From: Russula earlei | Taxonomy: Eukaryota; Basidiomycota; Agaricomycetes; Russulales; Russulaceae | Direction of reading: 5' to 3' | DNA length: 64,000 bases | Assembly (NCBI GenBank): GCA_025769875.1 | Contig: JAGFNK010000188.1 | Location: forward strand, 1 to 64,000 | Part shown: positions 10,962-23,433 of the stretch, piece after piece | Layout of the letters: the number at the start of each line of letters is the position of its first letter | How positions within the stretch are numbered: the stretch's first letter is position 1 | Notes under the pieces: model-generated | Seen by the model: only the letters and a program-made list of their open reading frames with translations | Database searches by the model: none | Told to the model about the DNA's origin: nothing | Made by a program: the position numbers and the translations under genes

Positions 10962-12398
10962 TCATTGCAAAGGTTGTCCGTGTCGCTCCACCCACCTCTG
11001 GGCAACTTTAACCCAATAAAGGGCTGGGCGTGCCCCGTCCGCGGACATCTTACTGACGATAAGCCCCCTTCTCGCCCACGCATCCACAATCCAACTGGTC
11101 CAGAAGAATATCCACACCACAGTCCACAACCAGCCCAACGGGCCTTGAACCTTCAACCCCGTCTTCGCTCGCCAGATCACCTCGAGAATGCAGCCCACCC
11201 CCATCATGAGAAAGAAGAACGTGACGGAGGAGAGCTCGGTCCCGAGTCCGGCGCCCCACACGCCGAAATCGTGCATGATCCCTGAAACGAGGAATGCGCC
11301 GAGGACGCCTCCCGCTCGTCCAAAGAACCGCGCCGCCGGTTTCGCTCCACAGACGACGAAAGACCGCTTGAAAACCTGGTGCCAACGCGTGCCCCAAAAA
11401 TCTGCTATACTCGTCGCAAAAAACGGGTTCTGGAAGAGCGGTGGCCATTGTTCAGCGTCTTGACCGAAGATCGTCATCGCGATGAATCCAACTTGGTAGT
11501 ACGTGGCCTGGAAAGAAGTACAGAGCCCGAGAGTACAAAGGAAACTCATGGCGAAGACTTTTCCATAACGCAGAAGAGGCGGTAGGTCAGGATTGAAGAT
11601 TGTTCCGCCATGGCGATGGGTGGGGTATTTGGATGGTGAGAGGTCCCAAGACTGCTGAGCGAACAGGACAAAATCGAAGAATGTCTGCGTCGTCACATAC
11701 CCCACAAGGAAATCGAGCGGGCCCTTCCGGACGCGAGGATCTGTACTGGGAGGGATGGAAATGCCTTTTCCCCAGTTCCACCCTATTCCGCGAGCGTTGA
11801 ATGTAAGGTCAAACGCATTCAGCAAGGCGCCTTTGATCTGGGTCGCAAAATCGTTGGGCGCTTTCGGTGAAGCCAGGAGAATCGCTCGCGGACGAATGGC
11901 TTCGTCGTGGTGGCAAAATCAATCGCCCGAAGCATTAGGAAAGACAAAAACCACTACAGGCCAGGGTGTATCGGATCAGTGCGATAGTGATGCTAAATCA
12001 AACAATCGACCTACGCAGACGGCCATGCTGGTCCAATTGTACCCGGGTTCATCAGATCCGTCGAAATTGTACCTCGTGGAAACTCTCCAAGCCAGCGTTC
12101 CCATGACACCTAGCACACTCAGGCGTAGTACACGGGTATTCGGAAGCTGCACGAGAACAGCGAGAACGTAGAAAAGAAAGAGCACAGGGACGAATTCCGT
12201 TTTCATGACGCGCTGAGTGGCCGGGACGCGTTCGGAGAGGGAAGGAATGATACCCTCAGGAATCAATCTCTCAGGGAATGTACCATTGAGACTAGAAGGA
12301 ATGAGTCTTAGCGTGCAGAGTTGGGATGATAGATTAAATGCCCACTTTGAAAAAAATCCCGCGGAAGAGAAAGGATTGATGATGTCCAGAATGCCCAT
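10962..12398 (-). CDS. Wax synthase-like MBOAT acyltransferase 2, apparently frameshifted
   Basis: This is a paralogue of the neighbouring MBOAT gene. The first exon ends near 12015 (donor GTAGGTCG) and the second begins at about 11953 with WFLSFLMLRAIDF, which matches FFIALRSLEWTF of the paralogue. The rest, with RGIGWNWG, DFWGTRWHQVFKR and SGIMHDFGVWG, is intact to the stop at 10962. Between them, at about 11870-11905, the reading frame must shift by one base and no plausible intron fits. This is either an inactivating deletion or a sequence error. The start at 12398 is a choice; 12206 is possible. The active-site histidine and membrane segments are otherwise kept. Confidence 0.65.
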
Positions 12399-13334
12399 CT
12401 TGGCTGAGCAGAAAGAACCTGGAGCAAGTGCAATGATAAGAGGGCCTCGGCTTGACACGAACTTTATAGCATGCCTTATTAGTTGACCCTAATAAAGCTT
12501 AAGATTGATACCGCATGAAAGATTGACAGTTAGAATTTTTGTGTTCTAGCGATGGGCGGAGTCGACGCGTTTCCTTGTCGAATTCCACGATTGCTATCAG
12601 AATCTTGCCTGCGTGTGCAACCGAAATGGACAAGAACTCCCGACATGACGTTTCGGCAGTATCAATGAGAAGGGTACCACTTGTCCGTGCCCTCCTCCAT
12701 ATCAGCGCAGCGTCGGTGACGTTTGCCAAAAGGGGTGGAGCGCTAATATCAGAAGCATACGCCATTCAACGCGTACGAGCATGCCCAGTGCCGAATATTG
12801 TCATCCAGTGTGAGAAAATGCCATGCCGCAAACACGCGCCCAAGACGCCCATGAGCTAATGGGATGACAGATGTCTGGAGGTCGGAATCGGGCTACCCAT
12901 GATGATTTCCAACCCTGTAAGACGCATTCCAGATATCAGGCACGGGTGTGGCTTCTTACTTAAATCATGGCTTCCGTCCTCACGACCGAGGTGGTTGTAA
13001 GCGAAAGCTATTGTGTTTGTGTTGGAATTTAGAGCGGGGCCTGAATATTCCTCGCACGCCAACCCGAGCAGATGCACCAATGGTGACGTGCGCTTCGAGC
13101 AATTGACTTCTGGTGTCAATTTAGACGGTGAAAGTTACGTGGTGAATCACCTATTATAATCTCGTATGCATAGTACATGCGTGTAAAACGACGTGAAGTC
13201 ACAAACACAAAACCTAACCTTTAGGCCCTCGTTCCATGCACTCATAAATGAGCAGAGAGTATCAGAACGGACCTAGCTCGCTCCTGATATCTTCGGGTGA
13301 AGCAAATTTCCTGTGGAATTTGGCTGTCGATTCC
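12399..13334. other. Intergenic; no gene recognised
   Basis: Short open frames on both strands show no family features. A minus-strand piece near 12650-12765 (ALIWRRARTSGTLL) faintly recalls the start of a reticulon domain but lacks its membrane hairpins, so I do not call it. Confidence 0.4.
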
Positions 13335-14204
13335 AACACGCGTCAGTGCCGTTACATTACTCGCAACCTAGGGACAACTCACCTGGGAAGCCTGTGGTTC
13401 TTTCGGAAGAACGTTCAGGTGTAAAGGGTTTGAACGCTCCAAAGATTTGGCAAATTTTGTGACATTCCCCGTCGCCGCGGCCTGAGCATCTTTTATCACA
13501 GTAAGGGGATTTTCTGTTGGGTGTATTGTGGCACTCGTAATGGCGCTGGCGATGCTCCCTACGTTCTCAATACCTTCTTTCGCGAGCCCGGGGACTAGTA
13601 GTGACTCGCCTGTAGAGATGGCCTGTTCTCCAGGCACGAGGTGTTTCTGTTGAAAATTTAGAGACGCATGTAAAACTTACAGTGTATAACAGGGAGTGGA
13701 TTGTACCTGAGCATCCTGGAACCCCTTGGGAATACTGTTCATTTGCAGCGGGGTTACGCTTTCCAGGACATCAGCAAGTTTCGCAGCATTCTCTGTCGTG
13801 GCTAGGGGGATCAAGGACCCTGATGGGATAGTATGTTCACCCGAAAGGAGGTGCGCAAGATTTGTTGAGACCACCCCCGGTTTCAAGATGTCGACGCCAT
13901 GGGTGACAGTGTTAGCGGCGTCGCCTACGAGATGAACCGCTCCTGCGAGGACATGACCCGCGGCAGCAGCTCCGTCCGCTATGGCCACAGTTGTTCCCGT
14001 TGCTATCCCACCAAGAGCGCCGAGCCCACCAAGAAAATCTGCTGGCAAGCTCGAGGCGAGCCAGATTACAGTCCCAATCGTCAGAAAGCCTCTTTGATGG
14101 AGCTTGAATGCTATGGCGAACACAGGTGGAAATATCGGGAAGTAGACTCGAAATGCGAGTTCGTAAAACCCAATGAGGGGCGGTATAAAAAATATCTGAC
14201 ACAC
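13335..14204 (-). CDS. Unknown membrane protein
   Basis: At least two exons can be joined: 14204 to about 13709 and about 13649 to 13377, with a clear acceptor before KHLVPGEQ and a GTGAGT donor at the end. A short third exon near 13335 would end the protein. The N-terminal 65 residues carry about two hydrophobic segments. The rest is rich in glycine, alanine and valine, and contains two similar segments ending in NPLHLNVLPKEPQAS and TPLQMNSIPKGFQDA, suggesting an internal duplication. I do not recognise the family. The true start may lie upstream in another exon. Confidence 0.45.
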
Positions 14205-15156
14205 CTGTCAGAACCAATGAAGTACGTGTAACAATGGCTGAGACATACGAAGAAATTCCAAACAGAAGGCGGGATAATTTTTCGTAATATCGAAAAATAG
14301 AGGGAAAGGATGGAAAAAAGCAACTTGAGAGCCCTATCTGAGACGGTCGAACTGCCTTTCGACGCAGCCTTACCAAGGCCAGACAGTAAACCAGTCGTCT
14401 GTTGGGTCTTTCCAACTTCTTGATTTAGAATACCGGACGAAAGATTTTCACTTCCGGAAACTGTTTTGGAAACCTAGGAGGAAAAGAACGTCAGAAGAGC
14501 GGATTAGATGAGGGCCAGGTCGCGTACACCATTCAATCCCGGAAACAAGTCAAGCTTGAGGGTAGACATGGGTGAGAAGGGGTCCGCATCAGAATGATCT
14601 GATCAGCCAAACGAGCTTATATTCCCATTTCGTTTAATAGAGGGCCAATGGCACTTGTACCAGAATGGGCACTAAAATTGCACAAGTTGATGCACATGCG
14701 CTGCCTACGATGCCATCAGGGATGGGGATGACCAAAGGAATCATACAGCATGTAGCAGAGATCGAACTGAGATAAGCACGACCGTGCATCCTAGCTATTG
14801 ACGTGCTGTCCGAGTAACCATTCGGGAGATAAACTCGACCCCGGTCAGCCCGGAATGAGGTTAGGAATCATGTCACGATACTGAGAACTCGAGGAAGAGT
14901 CTCGCACACTGATCCAGCAACTCGGAACAACTCCCTTCGAGTATGTTCGCGGCCCGAATTTACACATGATACCAGGTTTCGGCGTGGAGCATTTCAACCT
15001 GTCACCCCAATTATTGTGAGAACAGGGTGTATTGTAGTAGAATTCAGCGTCCATTCACGTGTGAGTCCTCGTGTGTTTTGGGAGGGAGATGCCCCACGTC
15101 ATGATTTTCGGCTCGGTACTCGTGGACGCAAGACCCATTCGGGTGCCACGCCGCGC
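14205..15156. other. Intergenic; no gene recognised
   Basis: Possible upstream exons of the 13.3-14.2 kb gene could lie near 14210-14420, but splice sites are not decisive. The remainder shows no coding signal. Confidence 0.35.
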
Positions 15157-15612
15157 TTAGGCAATCTTGGGGTCGACATGCGCATTGGGGAAGCCGCCCG
15201 CCTGGATACGAGGGAGGAGCCAGAAGAAGGGAGTGGCGCCTCCACCGGTAAGAAGGCCACCGATACGGCCAAGGCCGTCCACAATGATGGAACCCGAGTC
15301 GCCACGGTCCGAGAACTGACCGGACTTACTGTCGTAGGGAAGGATAGCCCACTCTTTGGATGTCTGGTGGGTCTGGTAGTACTTTCCCGACCAGACCACC
15401 AGACATCCTCACGAACGAAAGAGAATATGCCGTTCGGGCCGGCGCTGCGCCGCGCTAACGGCGTATTCTCTTTTTTCATTCCAGTGCGCGATCCGCTTAA
15501 TCTGCCAGTGCCATCCATCCTCACCGTCGACATCCGGTGCCAAGCGGTCCAGAACATCGCGGAGCGGAACCAGGAAGATGATTTTGGACTTGGCCAACCT
15601 ACCAGGACACAA
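15157..15612 (-). pseudogene. Serine protease-like fragment (GDSGS motif)
   Basis: A single minus frame over 456 bases, broken by one TGA at 15408-15406, encodes a segment with FSDRGDSGSIIVDGLG and RIGGLLTGGGAT. GDSGS is the serine nucleophile motif of the PA clan (chymotrypsin-like) fold. Similar short open-ended proteins are common in Agaricomycetes, but their function is uncertain. The catalytic histidine and aspartate domains are not visible nearby. The stop could be spliced out, but no good intron was found. A strong inverted repeat overlaps the break (15358-15408). Confidence 0.5.
15358..15408. repeat. Imperfect hairpin, 18-bp arms
   Basis: GGATGTCTGGTGGGTCTGG at 15358-15376 pairs with CCAGACCACCAGACATCC at 15391-15408, with one bulged G and a 14-base loop. 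It lies at the stop codon of the protease-like fragment. Confidence 0.75.
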
Positions 15613-16608
15613 TGTTCATAGCACGGATTTCTTGTCGTCGCGCCGTTCCATAGAGGCGTAGCCAGAGTCGGAGCGCGCCACAGCTTGTGAAACTCATCAC
15701 TGAGAACAATTGTGTCCTGTTCTGTTACCTTTCCATTAAGTTTGCAATCGAATTGAAGAGACCAAGTGCATGATTATGTAACCGGTTGAGCGTCCCGACG
15801 CTTTCACATGACCAACTCATCTGGATGTCAATTGGACTCCCGAAATGCAAGTCTTTTTCAGCGGGAATGAACTAACCCATTATGTTATCTGATCCGCATA
15901 ACCGGCGATGTTGTACTAGGACGCAGTCCATGTGGAGGAGCGCAAGATAGAGATCACAATGCTATAAATAATGCGCCTCCCTCGCGAGGTGTACTTAAAG
16001 GCATTATTCGTTCCGGTGCGTCATGGACCACAGGAATTTATGTAATTTCATAGATCGCATCCAGATATCAACACATTACATACCTCCTCCCAATCAGAAA
16101 ATGGGGACCCTACAATGCATTGGTTTCTCGTTCGAGACTTTCCCGTTTGAGGGCACCGTTTGAAGTATCCTTCAAGTTTTCAATTCACAAGTTGTCCGAG
16201 CAAATTTCTACGCGATGGCGGGTGCGAGGACCGACCTATTCTGACAGTAGGACACGGAATAACAATTAGAGAAAGGAGGAAGGTGAGTACCCTATCGATA
16301 CCCCAGTCAAGTCACCTTCGTGGATCATTGATCACCTTCCGTTCCCTTCTCATTCAGAGAACGTGACGACCCACCATGCGTGTAAGAGCCACGCAATTAC
16401 ATGGTTATATTGGAAGACGGATTTCTGATCAGTGAGACACACTATACACTATCTATCAAGGTCACCCTACCCTGAAGAGGGCACGCGAAAACCGAGGCGC
16501 GGAACAAAAATTTGTGGAACAGTCTTTTTATGGGAACAGGTTCAACTGGAACCACTCAATGACGCCAATGCATTTTCAGTTTCTGCCTGTGCAGCCTTTC
16601 GAGCCCAG
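15613..16608. other. Intergenic; no gene recognised
   Basis: No convincing coding frame, RNA gene or repeat was seen. Confidence 0.4.
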
Positions 16609-17441
16609 TCAACCCACGCGCATCGAATTGGATGGCGCTCGCACCTTTATATTTGCCAACCCCGCATCCAAGTCGCTAGGTTTATAATTTGGGATCTTCT
16701 TCAATGCGCTCTCAAGCTTCGATAAACTGTTTTTAATCTGTGAAGACGAACCGGCTTTGTCACCACCATTAATGCCACCCGAGTCGCCGTTCAAAATGGC
16801 GTCCACGTCCGCAGAGATGTCGAGGGTAGGAAGATCGGGTCCCGTCGGGCCGTCATCCTTGAGCAGACCACCGATAAGGCTAGTGAGACTCGGTAGCTTG
16901 ATGCCCTCCGGGAATAGCAGAGCCAGCGTTCTCCATATAGAAGGCAGCCAAGGGAATGCCCTTCTGACTTGGGTTTCGTAGAAATCGACCGCGAATCTGA
17001 GCGGCAGAGTCTGTCATGAAACTGATAAGCAGCTGGCTCCTTCAGTTGGAGGTAACGCTCGTGCACCTACCCAAATACGCCAAATCAGAACGAATATGAA
17101 GTACCACAGAGTCCAACACCAGCCCAGCGGTATCAAGACAAGCCTGGTAAAGAGGGACCATAATGGTTTGAAGTTGTTTAGGAGAGCATTTATACTCTGA
17201 ACGATTGCCCGTTCCAAGTCGCTGGGGGTGGAGAGGCTCTGCAGCTGCGCAGTCAGGCCAAGACGTCCTCTCGATACTGTAGACCACGTACACTGTGCCC
17301 TAAAGGTGCTGGAGGCATGGTGAAGGGAGAATGAGTCGTGAAACCACGCTGGATGTCCAGTGGCAAGACGATAGTCTGGAGCCTATTGTGAGCCTCGTTA
17401 AAGAGCTTTTTAACCATGACGCCAGCGCCCACTGTAGCCAT
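16609..17441 (-). CDS. Unknown membrane-anchored protein
   Basis: A first exon near 17441-17290 (starting MATVGAGVMVKKLF) is followed by SLSTPSDLERAIVQS, then a strong hydrophobic region at about 17150-17070 (FTRLVLIPLGWCW, WYFIFVLIWRIW). After a GT-AG intron near 17065-16990 the last exon carries RAFPWLPSIW and an acidic, glycine-rich tail to a stop at 16609. Directly past the stop another frame continues plausibly (WARKAAQAETENALASL), so a one-base change may have shortened the end. Exon junctions in the first part are not certain. I do not recognise the family. Confidence 0.45.
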
Positions 17442-19699
17442 CCACCATGTCTGGCCACTTATTCGGGGAACATTTAAGGAACCAAACCATAATTATTATC
17501 CAGCAGCGAAATCACATTCCAAGGCTTTGCATGGACGGGTCAATTCATGTGTCGTCAGTCTGGAAATGATGGAACCCGTATCTGCCTGGGACTTCAGAGA
17601 TCATCCGCAAGCGCAACGTCACTATGGCCAGTTGCGCGAAGGAAGCGGCCAAGCTTTGATATGTCACCATTCAGTTCCAGACCGGAGATATCATGATAGT
17701 CGACCACCAGAGCCAGATTGCATCACTCTTCCACGGCCTGATAATTTGAAACATTGTACATTGACATGTGATAACTCGGACAGATTCTGCAAAACCTGGA
17801 TTCTTGAGTGGCACTCGACTCTGTGCTACCGAGTTAAGGATGCATCAGTATCCTAAGCCGAAGGAAGGTCTTTAGGTAACCCATTTGCATGGAATTCATC
17901 CGACATGATATATCCTGATGCAAAAGAGCATCGAGCCTTGGGCTTTAGGCCTTAACCTGAATTTCACGGACAGACGGATAGAGTTTGAGGTTGGCGTTGA
18001 GGCGTTGAGGCCTGGAAGTCTGACGGAACCGTGGGGTCCGCGTAGTGTTCGGCTGCGCCGCGACCTTCCGACCCATGGGGAGATCAGGCCCGATATACTG
18101 TCGCTGTCATGGCGCACCTTATGAATTGATATTATCAACCTGTCCATGGTCTATCTTTCCGATGTCAACCCTGACCCGTGATTCACGTATGCGCGCTACA
18201 ATCAAGTGGTGGATCCTCAACCGGCAAGCTGCAAAAGTCCTGAGCTCGCTCCATGGGATCACTGCAGTGATCCTGAATTTGGGTTATTCTTCAAACACAG
18301 ACAATGTCGTTCGACTTTTGCTGCCCTTGCATCAAAGCCCAGAGCGCTTGGTGGGTGAGCCTGCTATCTTTCGGAGAGCCGAGGTTGGTTGTCAGTGCCA
18401 TGCCCTGACGTATACGCCTAGAAGATAACATTGGTGGCCATCAATGACATTCGAAACAGTTTCGTGGAAACCAACTGAGGGAACTCGCTTCGCGCCACAT
18501 GAAGCATGATCTTGATGATGCTGTGTGGTGGCTGAGATGGGCTTGTTGTTCCAGGAAGCACAGGCATCACGAGTGGGATGAGAGCAGTACCACATTGAAC
18601 TCCATGGAAGGGAAAGGGAAAGGGTTGGCTTTAGAATCTCATATCATTGATGTCCCACAGAACAGGTGTGAATCTTGGACATTAGATAGGCAGCTGAGTA
18701 TGGAGACTTCTTGACCAGGCGGTCCCGCTGGCCGCGGAATCATCACGTGAGTAGGGGGGATCAGCTGACCCCAACGTCGTTTCCATCACCCCACTCAATC
18801 AGATTTCTGAAGGTCCCTCTGAAGGACAACATCGTTGGTTTCCTAGGCCCTCTCCACTAAATCCAAGGACGCATCATGCTTAATGCCAATGCCAAAGAGC
18901 AGCTCTAGTCTCTCCTTTCCTCAGTTCCTGGCAGTGCCCTGGCACCACTTGCCATTGTCCATAATCATCTCGTGCAGCACTGCTAGAACCCTTTCCCTGT
19001 GTCTTAGATCGCTTTCTCCTGCGGCCTACTATGTCGTACACTGGGTGTCATCCATCCCATGTACTATAATACTGGCAGTGTACAAGAGCCCTGTTGTCAC
19101 CCCAAGAACGTGGTTCAACCAAGAAGCTGTCTCTGCGCCAGAATGATTGACTGTTAAGCAGGATCTTTACTTATCAAAAGGCTTCACATGGCCATGGCCA
19201 GTAGAGTGACCGAGAGTGTATGCGCACGGCTGTTCAAACACCAACGTTTCAAAAATCCCAGGCTGAAAGGTGAGGCAATGGCGGAAAGCCGAGCCTGGTA
19301 AGCAAAACAATACGAGAGGCGTAGCGCAAGAACCCGATCCAGAGTGACTGGAGGGTGATGCGTCTGCCCCACTGTGGAACCGAGATCGCACTCGAAGGAG
19401 CAGAGTATTTCGATGATACGGATGAAGATGAGCGCTGCTCAGATCGAGACCTGCTCGCACCTGCCTAAGGCGAGTCAACTTGAGAGTGCGAAAATATATA
19501 ATGGCCTGCGGACGGAGCACACAGATCATGCGAAAAAGAGAACAAGATGCATCAAAGTTTCAAGTATACCATCCCAAAGATGGGCCATGCTACTAGTAGA
19601 CTCGCCGTTACGGTGGTTTCAAGGTCGATCCGTCGCCCAGGAGTGGTCAGTCACCTCGATCTCCGTTGACTGATGACTACAGGGAATAAGACATGCCTT
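17442..19699. other. Gene-poor stretch
   Basis: Over 2.2 kb no open frame shows family features or coherent splicing. The only structural feature noticed is a perfect 18-bp palindrome at 18256-18273. Confidence 0.4.
18256..18273. repeat. Perfect 18-bp palindrome
   Basis: GGATCACTGCAGTGATCC reads the same on both strands. It could be a dimeric transcription factor site or chance. No flanking gene is recognised. Confidence 0.7.
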
Positions 19700-20419
19700 C
19701 TAAAGAAAATACAAGGAACTATGTTGCACCCAGATTAGAAGAGTGGAGTTATGGAGCGCAGGCCATTGTTCCTCTATAAAAAATTCTTCATTGAAAATCA
19801 CGTGATAATCATCCACGTGAACCCCTGCAAGACGTTCATATTCTAGCACTGAGACTTGCTCAAGAAGCACGCGTTTATCGCCGCTGGTGTGCGTTATGCA
19901 AGATCTGATCGTCAATGTTGTTGTTTTCAAGGATGGACCGATTGATGTTCATAGAACAAAGTGAGATGGAGTTGTCTCGAAGCTGAACCCAAAAGAGGAC
20001 CAATACTACGCCCTGCTTAAGAGGAAGTTGGCATTACATTTATAATTTGTGCCAGTGCCCCAATCAGGGATGCTTGCTCTCACGTGTGATGCCTCGCATT
20101 TGAGAAAATAAACGACCTTCCAGGTATACAAGCTATGGTAACCATCTGTCGCATATGTCATGACATATTCCGAATTCTGGCACAATTGACAGCCACTCTT
20201 CCAACAAACAGTGAATCTCCGTGATTTAGTGCGGTCCCGCATCATCGTGAATGTGTTATCCTGAAAGTCATCTGTCCATACGGTCTGGACTAATCTCGAG
20301 AACATCAGACTGTACAAAGGAAGACAGATGATGAGGGATTCGATCACGACCACAAGTAAAACAATGGTACCAAAAAGAAAGACAAAGGGAAAGTCGAAAA
20401 ACCATACAACACGGAGCAT
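19700..20419 (-). CDS. Possible secreted or membrane protein, unknown
   Basis: The upstream exon (20419-20006) begins with a hydrophobic segment of about 35 residues (FPFVFLFGTIVLLVVVIESL), followed by a soluble, cysteine-containing part. A second open part (about 19900-19720) contains YERLAGVHVDDYHVIFNEEF, which looks coding. The intron between them is not resolved. No family is recognised and it could be a decayed gene. Confidence 0.3.
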
Positions 20420-20698
20420 GTTTAGAAAAAGAGTGTGACGAAGGAGCTACTGATGGACAACGGGAAGCTCAGCGTGTCGTGTCGTCAGGGGCTCCGTCTT
20501 GTTCCCCTCTTCGTCAGAACATTAGCGAGAGAAGACCTTACTATGGTGATGACAGAGGTCCCAGATTTCCCAGCAGTCGGGTGTGACTCATGAAGAAATC
20601 GTGAACGACATGTATGATTCAGCGGTGATGCGATGAGCTACCACGCCGTAGATTTGTGGATATACTGATGACCTGCGCATCCAGGGGTGAAATTAGTA

Positions 20699-22109
20699 TC
20701 AAGAGTTTTTCCATAATGGCCGATCCTTCACCTTCATATCTCTTTTAAAAATAGCAATTGCCTCGAGAGCAATATTCCAAATTGCGAGCAAAGCGTGGAG
20801 CAACCAGTCCACAACAGCACGCCCGATTCGACGTAGGACCAACGAGCGAGAGGTGGAAAAAGTATTGTAACCGCGCGACACTGCCTGCTTAAGCCTCCCA
20901 ACACGGAGTATCCCAGCACGAATGCGTGGTCCGTAAAGTAAAGCGAGACGACGGGTCGTAGTCTCCTTCAAGGCGTGGTAAAGTCCGCCCTTGCAACGTG
21001 TGGACGTCACATACCAATGTATACCGTACCATAACAAGCACAAAATGGCACGAGGTAACTAGCCAGCCAAAAAGGAGTTTTCGAGCACGTCGAACACATG
21101 CCTTGAACTCTTCAATTTCGTCGAGGTGGTCCTGGATGCGTCTTCGGAGCGGACCATTGTGTACGACCACGATGTAAAGGCCTGGAGGGTATAGGCTCTC
21201 CAAAGGGAAAGGCGTGAAAGACGATCTTGATCTGTAACCATTTTCAACCACAGCGGGAATCTTTGTCACGCCCTGAACCATACATGAGAAGAAAAAAAAA
21301 TGGAATCAAGGAGTACCCACACCAGGTGGGCCTGTACGGGAAGAAACCGTAGTATGTCCGCCTAAAAGTTCAGGCACATCGTGAAAAGGGGAGAAATCAG
21401 TGGCGATCCGCGCTCGCTTCAGGGTCAGATGGATGTTCTCTGAGACTTTTCTCAGTGGAATCGCCATGGCGCCACTAACACGGGGCTGTCACAGAGACAA
21501 TATTAAACGGGAGCTACTTACGTGGAGGGCGGGAAACTCACCGGATGAGTCTTCAAGTTATGGACGTCTCATTTCAGGACTCATAACCCATCCAGAGATT
21601 GTGTATCAAGAGGTGATGGCGGGTATGATAGCGGTAAAGCAGATGATATCGACGCGTCAACCTTTGAATGGTTCATATGGGGATTTCTTGGAAGATGATG
21701 CGCGCGACGCATCACGTAGAAGGCACCTTGAATGGCTGCTTCTGCGGAGAACGGGCGCAATTTCCCAATCAAAGCTTCAGGAACCAAGACTCCCAGGGGA
21801 GACTGTATCATGTTGGTGCGGAGTAGATACGCACGCTTGAAACAAGTAACATTAAGCAGACGTCCAGAGGCAATCGATTCCGTCACAGCGGAAGGATTCA
21901 CACCAGCGGAGGTTGGCGTTTCTGTCTGGCCGGTTCCCCTGATGATTACGATGTGCTATACAATTACTGTGCCAAGTATCTGAGTCCCAGGTGAATGACG
22001 CCTCGCTTAGGGCCGGTAGTGCATACAGGACGTTTCCGTGGCGCCGAACCTGTTTCGGCGTCGAGCTAGTCGCAGCGCCAAGGGGTCCATCAACTGCAGC
22101 AGCAAGCAT
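20699..22109 (-). CDS. Possible multi-exon gene, unknown function
   Basis: Coding-looking segments follow each other on the minus strand. They are TPKQVRRHGNVLYALPALSE (about 22060), a part near 21850-21700 with LGVLVPEALIGKLRPFSAEA, AMAIPLRKVSENIHLTLKRA (about 21465-21400), and VTKIPAVVENGYRSRSSFT to about 21070. The last is RAVVDWLLHALLAIWNIALE near 20760. Splice sites between them are plausible but not decisive. The last part has an amphipathic or membrane helix. I do not recognise the family. Confidence 0.3.
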
Positions 22110-23433
22110 CCGCGTGATATTTTCCAGTCAGTTGATCACCGGCGCAGGCGGATTGCTTTATCGATAGAATGCACCCTGAGAAAGTGCAACAGAGGCCGTC
22201 TTCCATGGAGAAGATGAATGGAATGTAGCCGGGAGAAGCGTTGTTTTTCCCTCTTTCCTTCCTTCCGTTTTCCGAAAGCTGGGCATGCCTGTGTGACGGG
22301 GGCGAGCAGTCAGGTAGGAATTTTCGGTCAGGGCGCGGCGTTTCTGTCGAGACGCTGCATTTTGATAATTAGACAACTTCCAAGTGTCGTGACTCGTGAG
22401 TGCGCCTTCCCCGGCCACACAGGGCAGACGCGGTGCTGTCTCAAACTCGATACCCAGGGACTCGGTATTTAAAATCAAGTTAGCCTGGTTTCTGGACTGT
22501 ATAGACGAACAGATGCGCCCACCATCATAGTAATAGTAACCGCCTTCGATTGCGCGTGCAACACCAAGTTGATACAGTGAGACGTCTCCCTTCCTTTACG
22601 CTCCTAGCTCCGATTGCAATCTGCACGTGATGGTTGGGAGCAAGCCAATAGCCCTGGCACGTCAGTGACGCGATGACTACATACGTTCAACGTGGGCGGT
22701 GGCGGTGGCGGTGGCGCTGGATTGGTTATTTTTATCACATCAAACCGACCAGGAGTTGGGCATCGATGGCATAGGAAATCGCATCATTTCCTGAATGTAC
22801 TACTAGGCTAAGTTGTTTATTGCGTCTCCTATGGAAAGACAGAAAGGAGTGAACGTTGCTCTTTGTTATGTGAACGCTGAAATGACGATCCGGTTTCGTA
22901 TGGAATTGCAGTCGCCGTTGCTCGAGTATTGTCGTTATCGATGTTTTATCCGGTGTGACATTCAAGGAGCAGTCAACTTGTCATTTTCTAGGAATAAAAT
23001 GTGAATCTTCATCATGATTTGAGTGATTTTGGGAAAACAGACACAGCCCTAGCTTATCCCCTCCTGTCCCAGGAACGCATGAGCAGGAAACGAACCTGTT
23101 AGACCAACTTTGGATACGAAATGGGGATGTGGCTTGAAACCATCTGCGGCGCGGCGACGATGCGCCCTGCGCCCTGAATTGATCGAGGCCATTTCTATCT
23201 CAGGGGTAGGGGAGACGAACGAAGATCAGGTCGAAAAAAAAAAAAGGGGGGGGGGGGGGGGGGGGGGGGTAGCTTTGGAAGCACTGGGATAGACGAATAC
23301 ACGCGTGGAGTAAGGATAGACACCAAGACCAAGGCGGTGGTACTGATACGAAACCGTCTTTCGCCCCTCCCCGAGCTGCATTTGTCCACATTCTTATTTC
23401 ATGCATCCGTTACAAACGTGGAACGGGTATTAC
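22110..23433. other. Intergenic with a homopolymer junction
   Basis: No gene is recognised. A (GGC/GGT)n-like stretch lies at about 22692-22720 and a run of 12 A followed by 24 G at 23234-23269, downstream of the channel gene. Confidence 0.45.
23234..23269. repeat. A12-G24 homopolymer tract
   Basis: Twelve A (23234-23245) run directly into twenty-four G (23246-23269). Long G runs can form quadruplexes and are hard to sequence, so the exact length is doubtful. A matching C20 tract occurs in an intron at 29675-29694. Confidence 0.9.

Noticed and set aside
12499..12765. Reticulon gene
   Set aside because: Only a short ALIWRRARTSG-like segment resembles it; the two long hydrophobic hairpins are missing.
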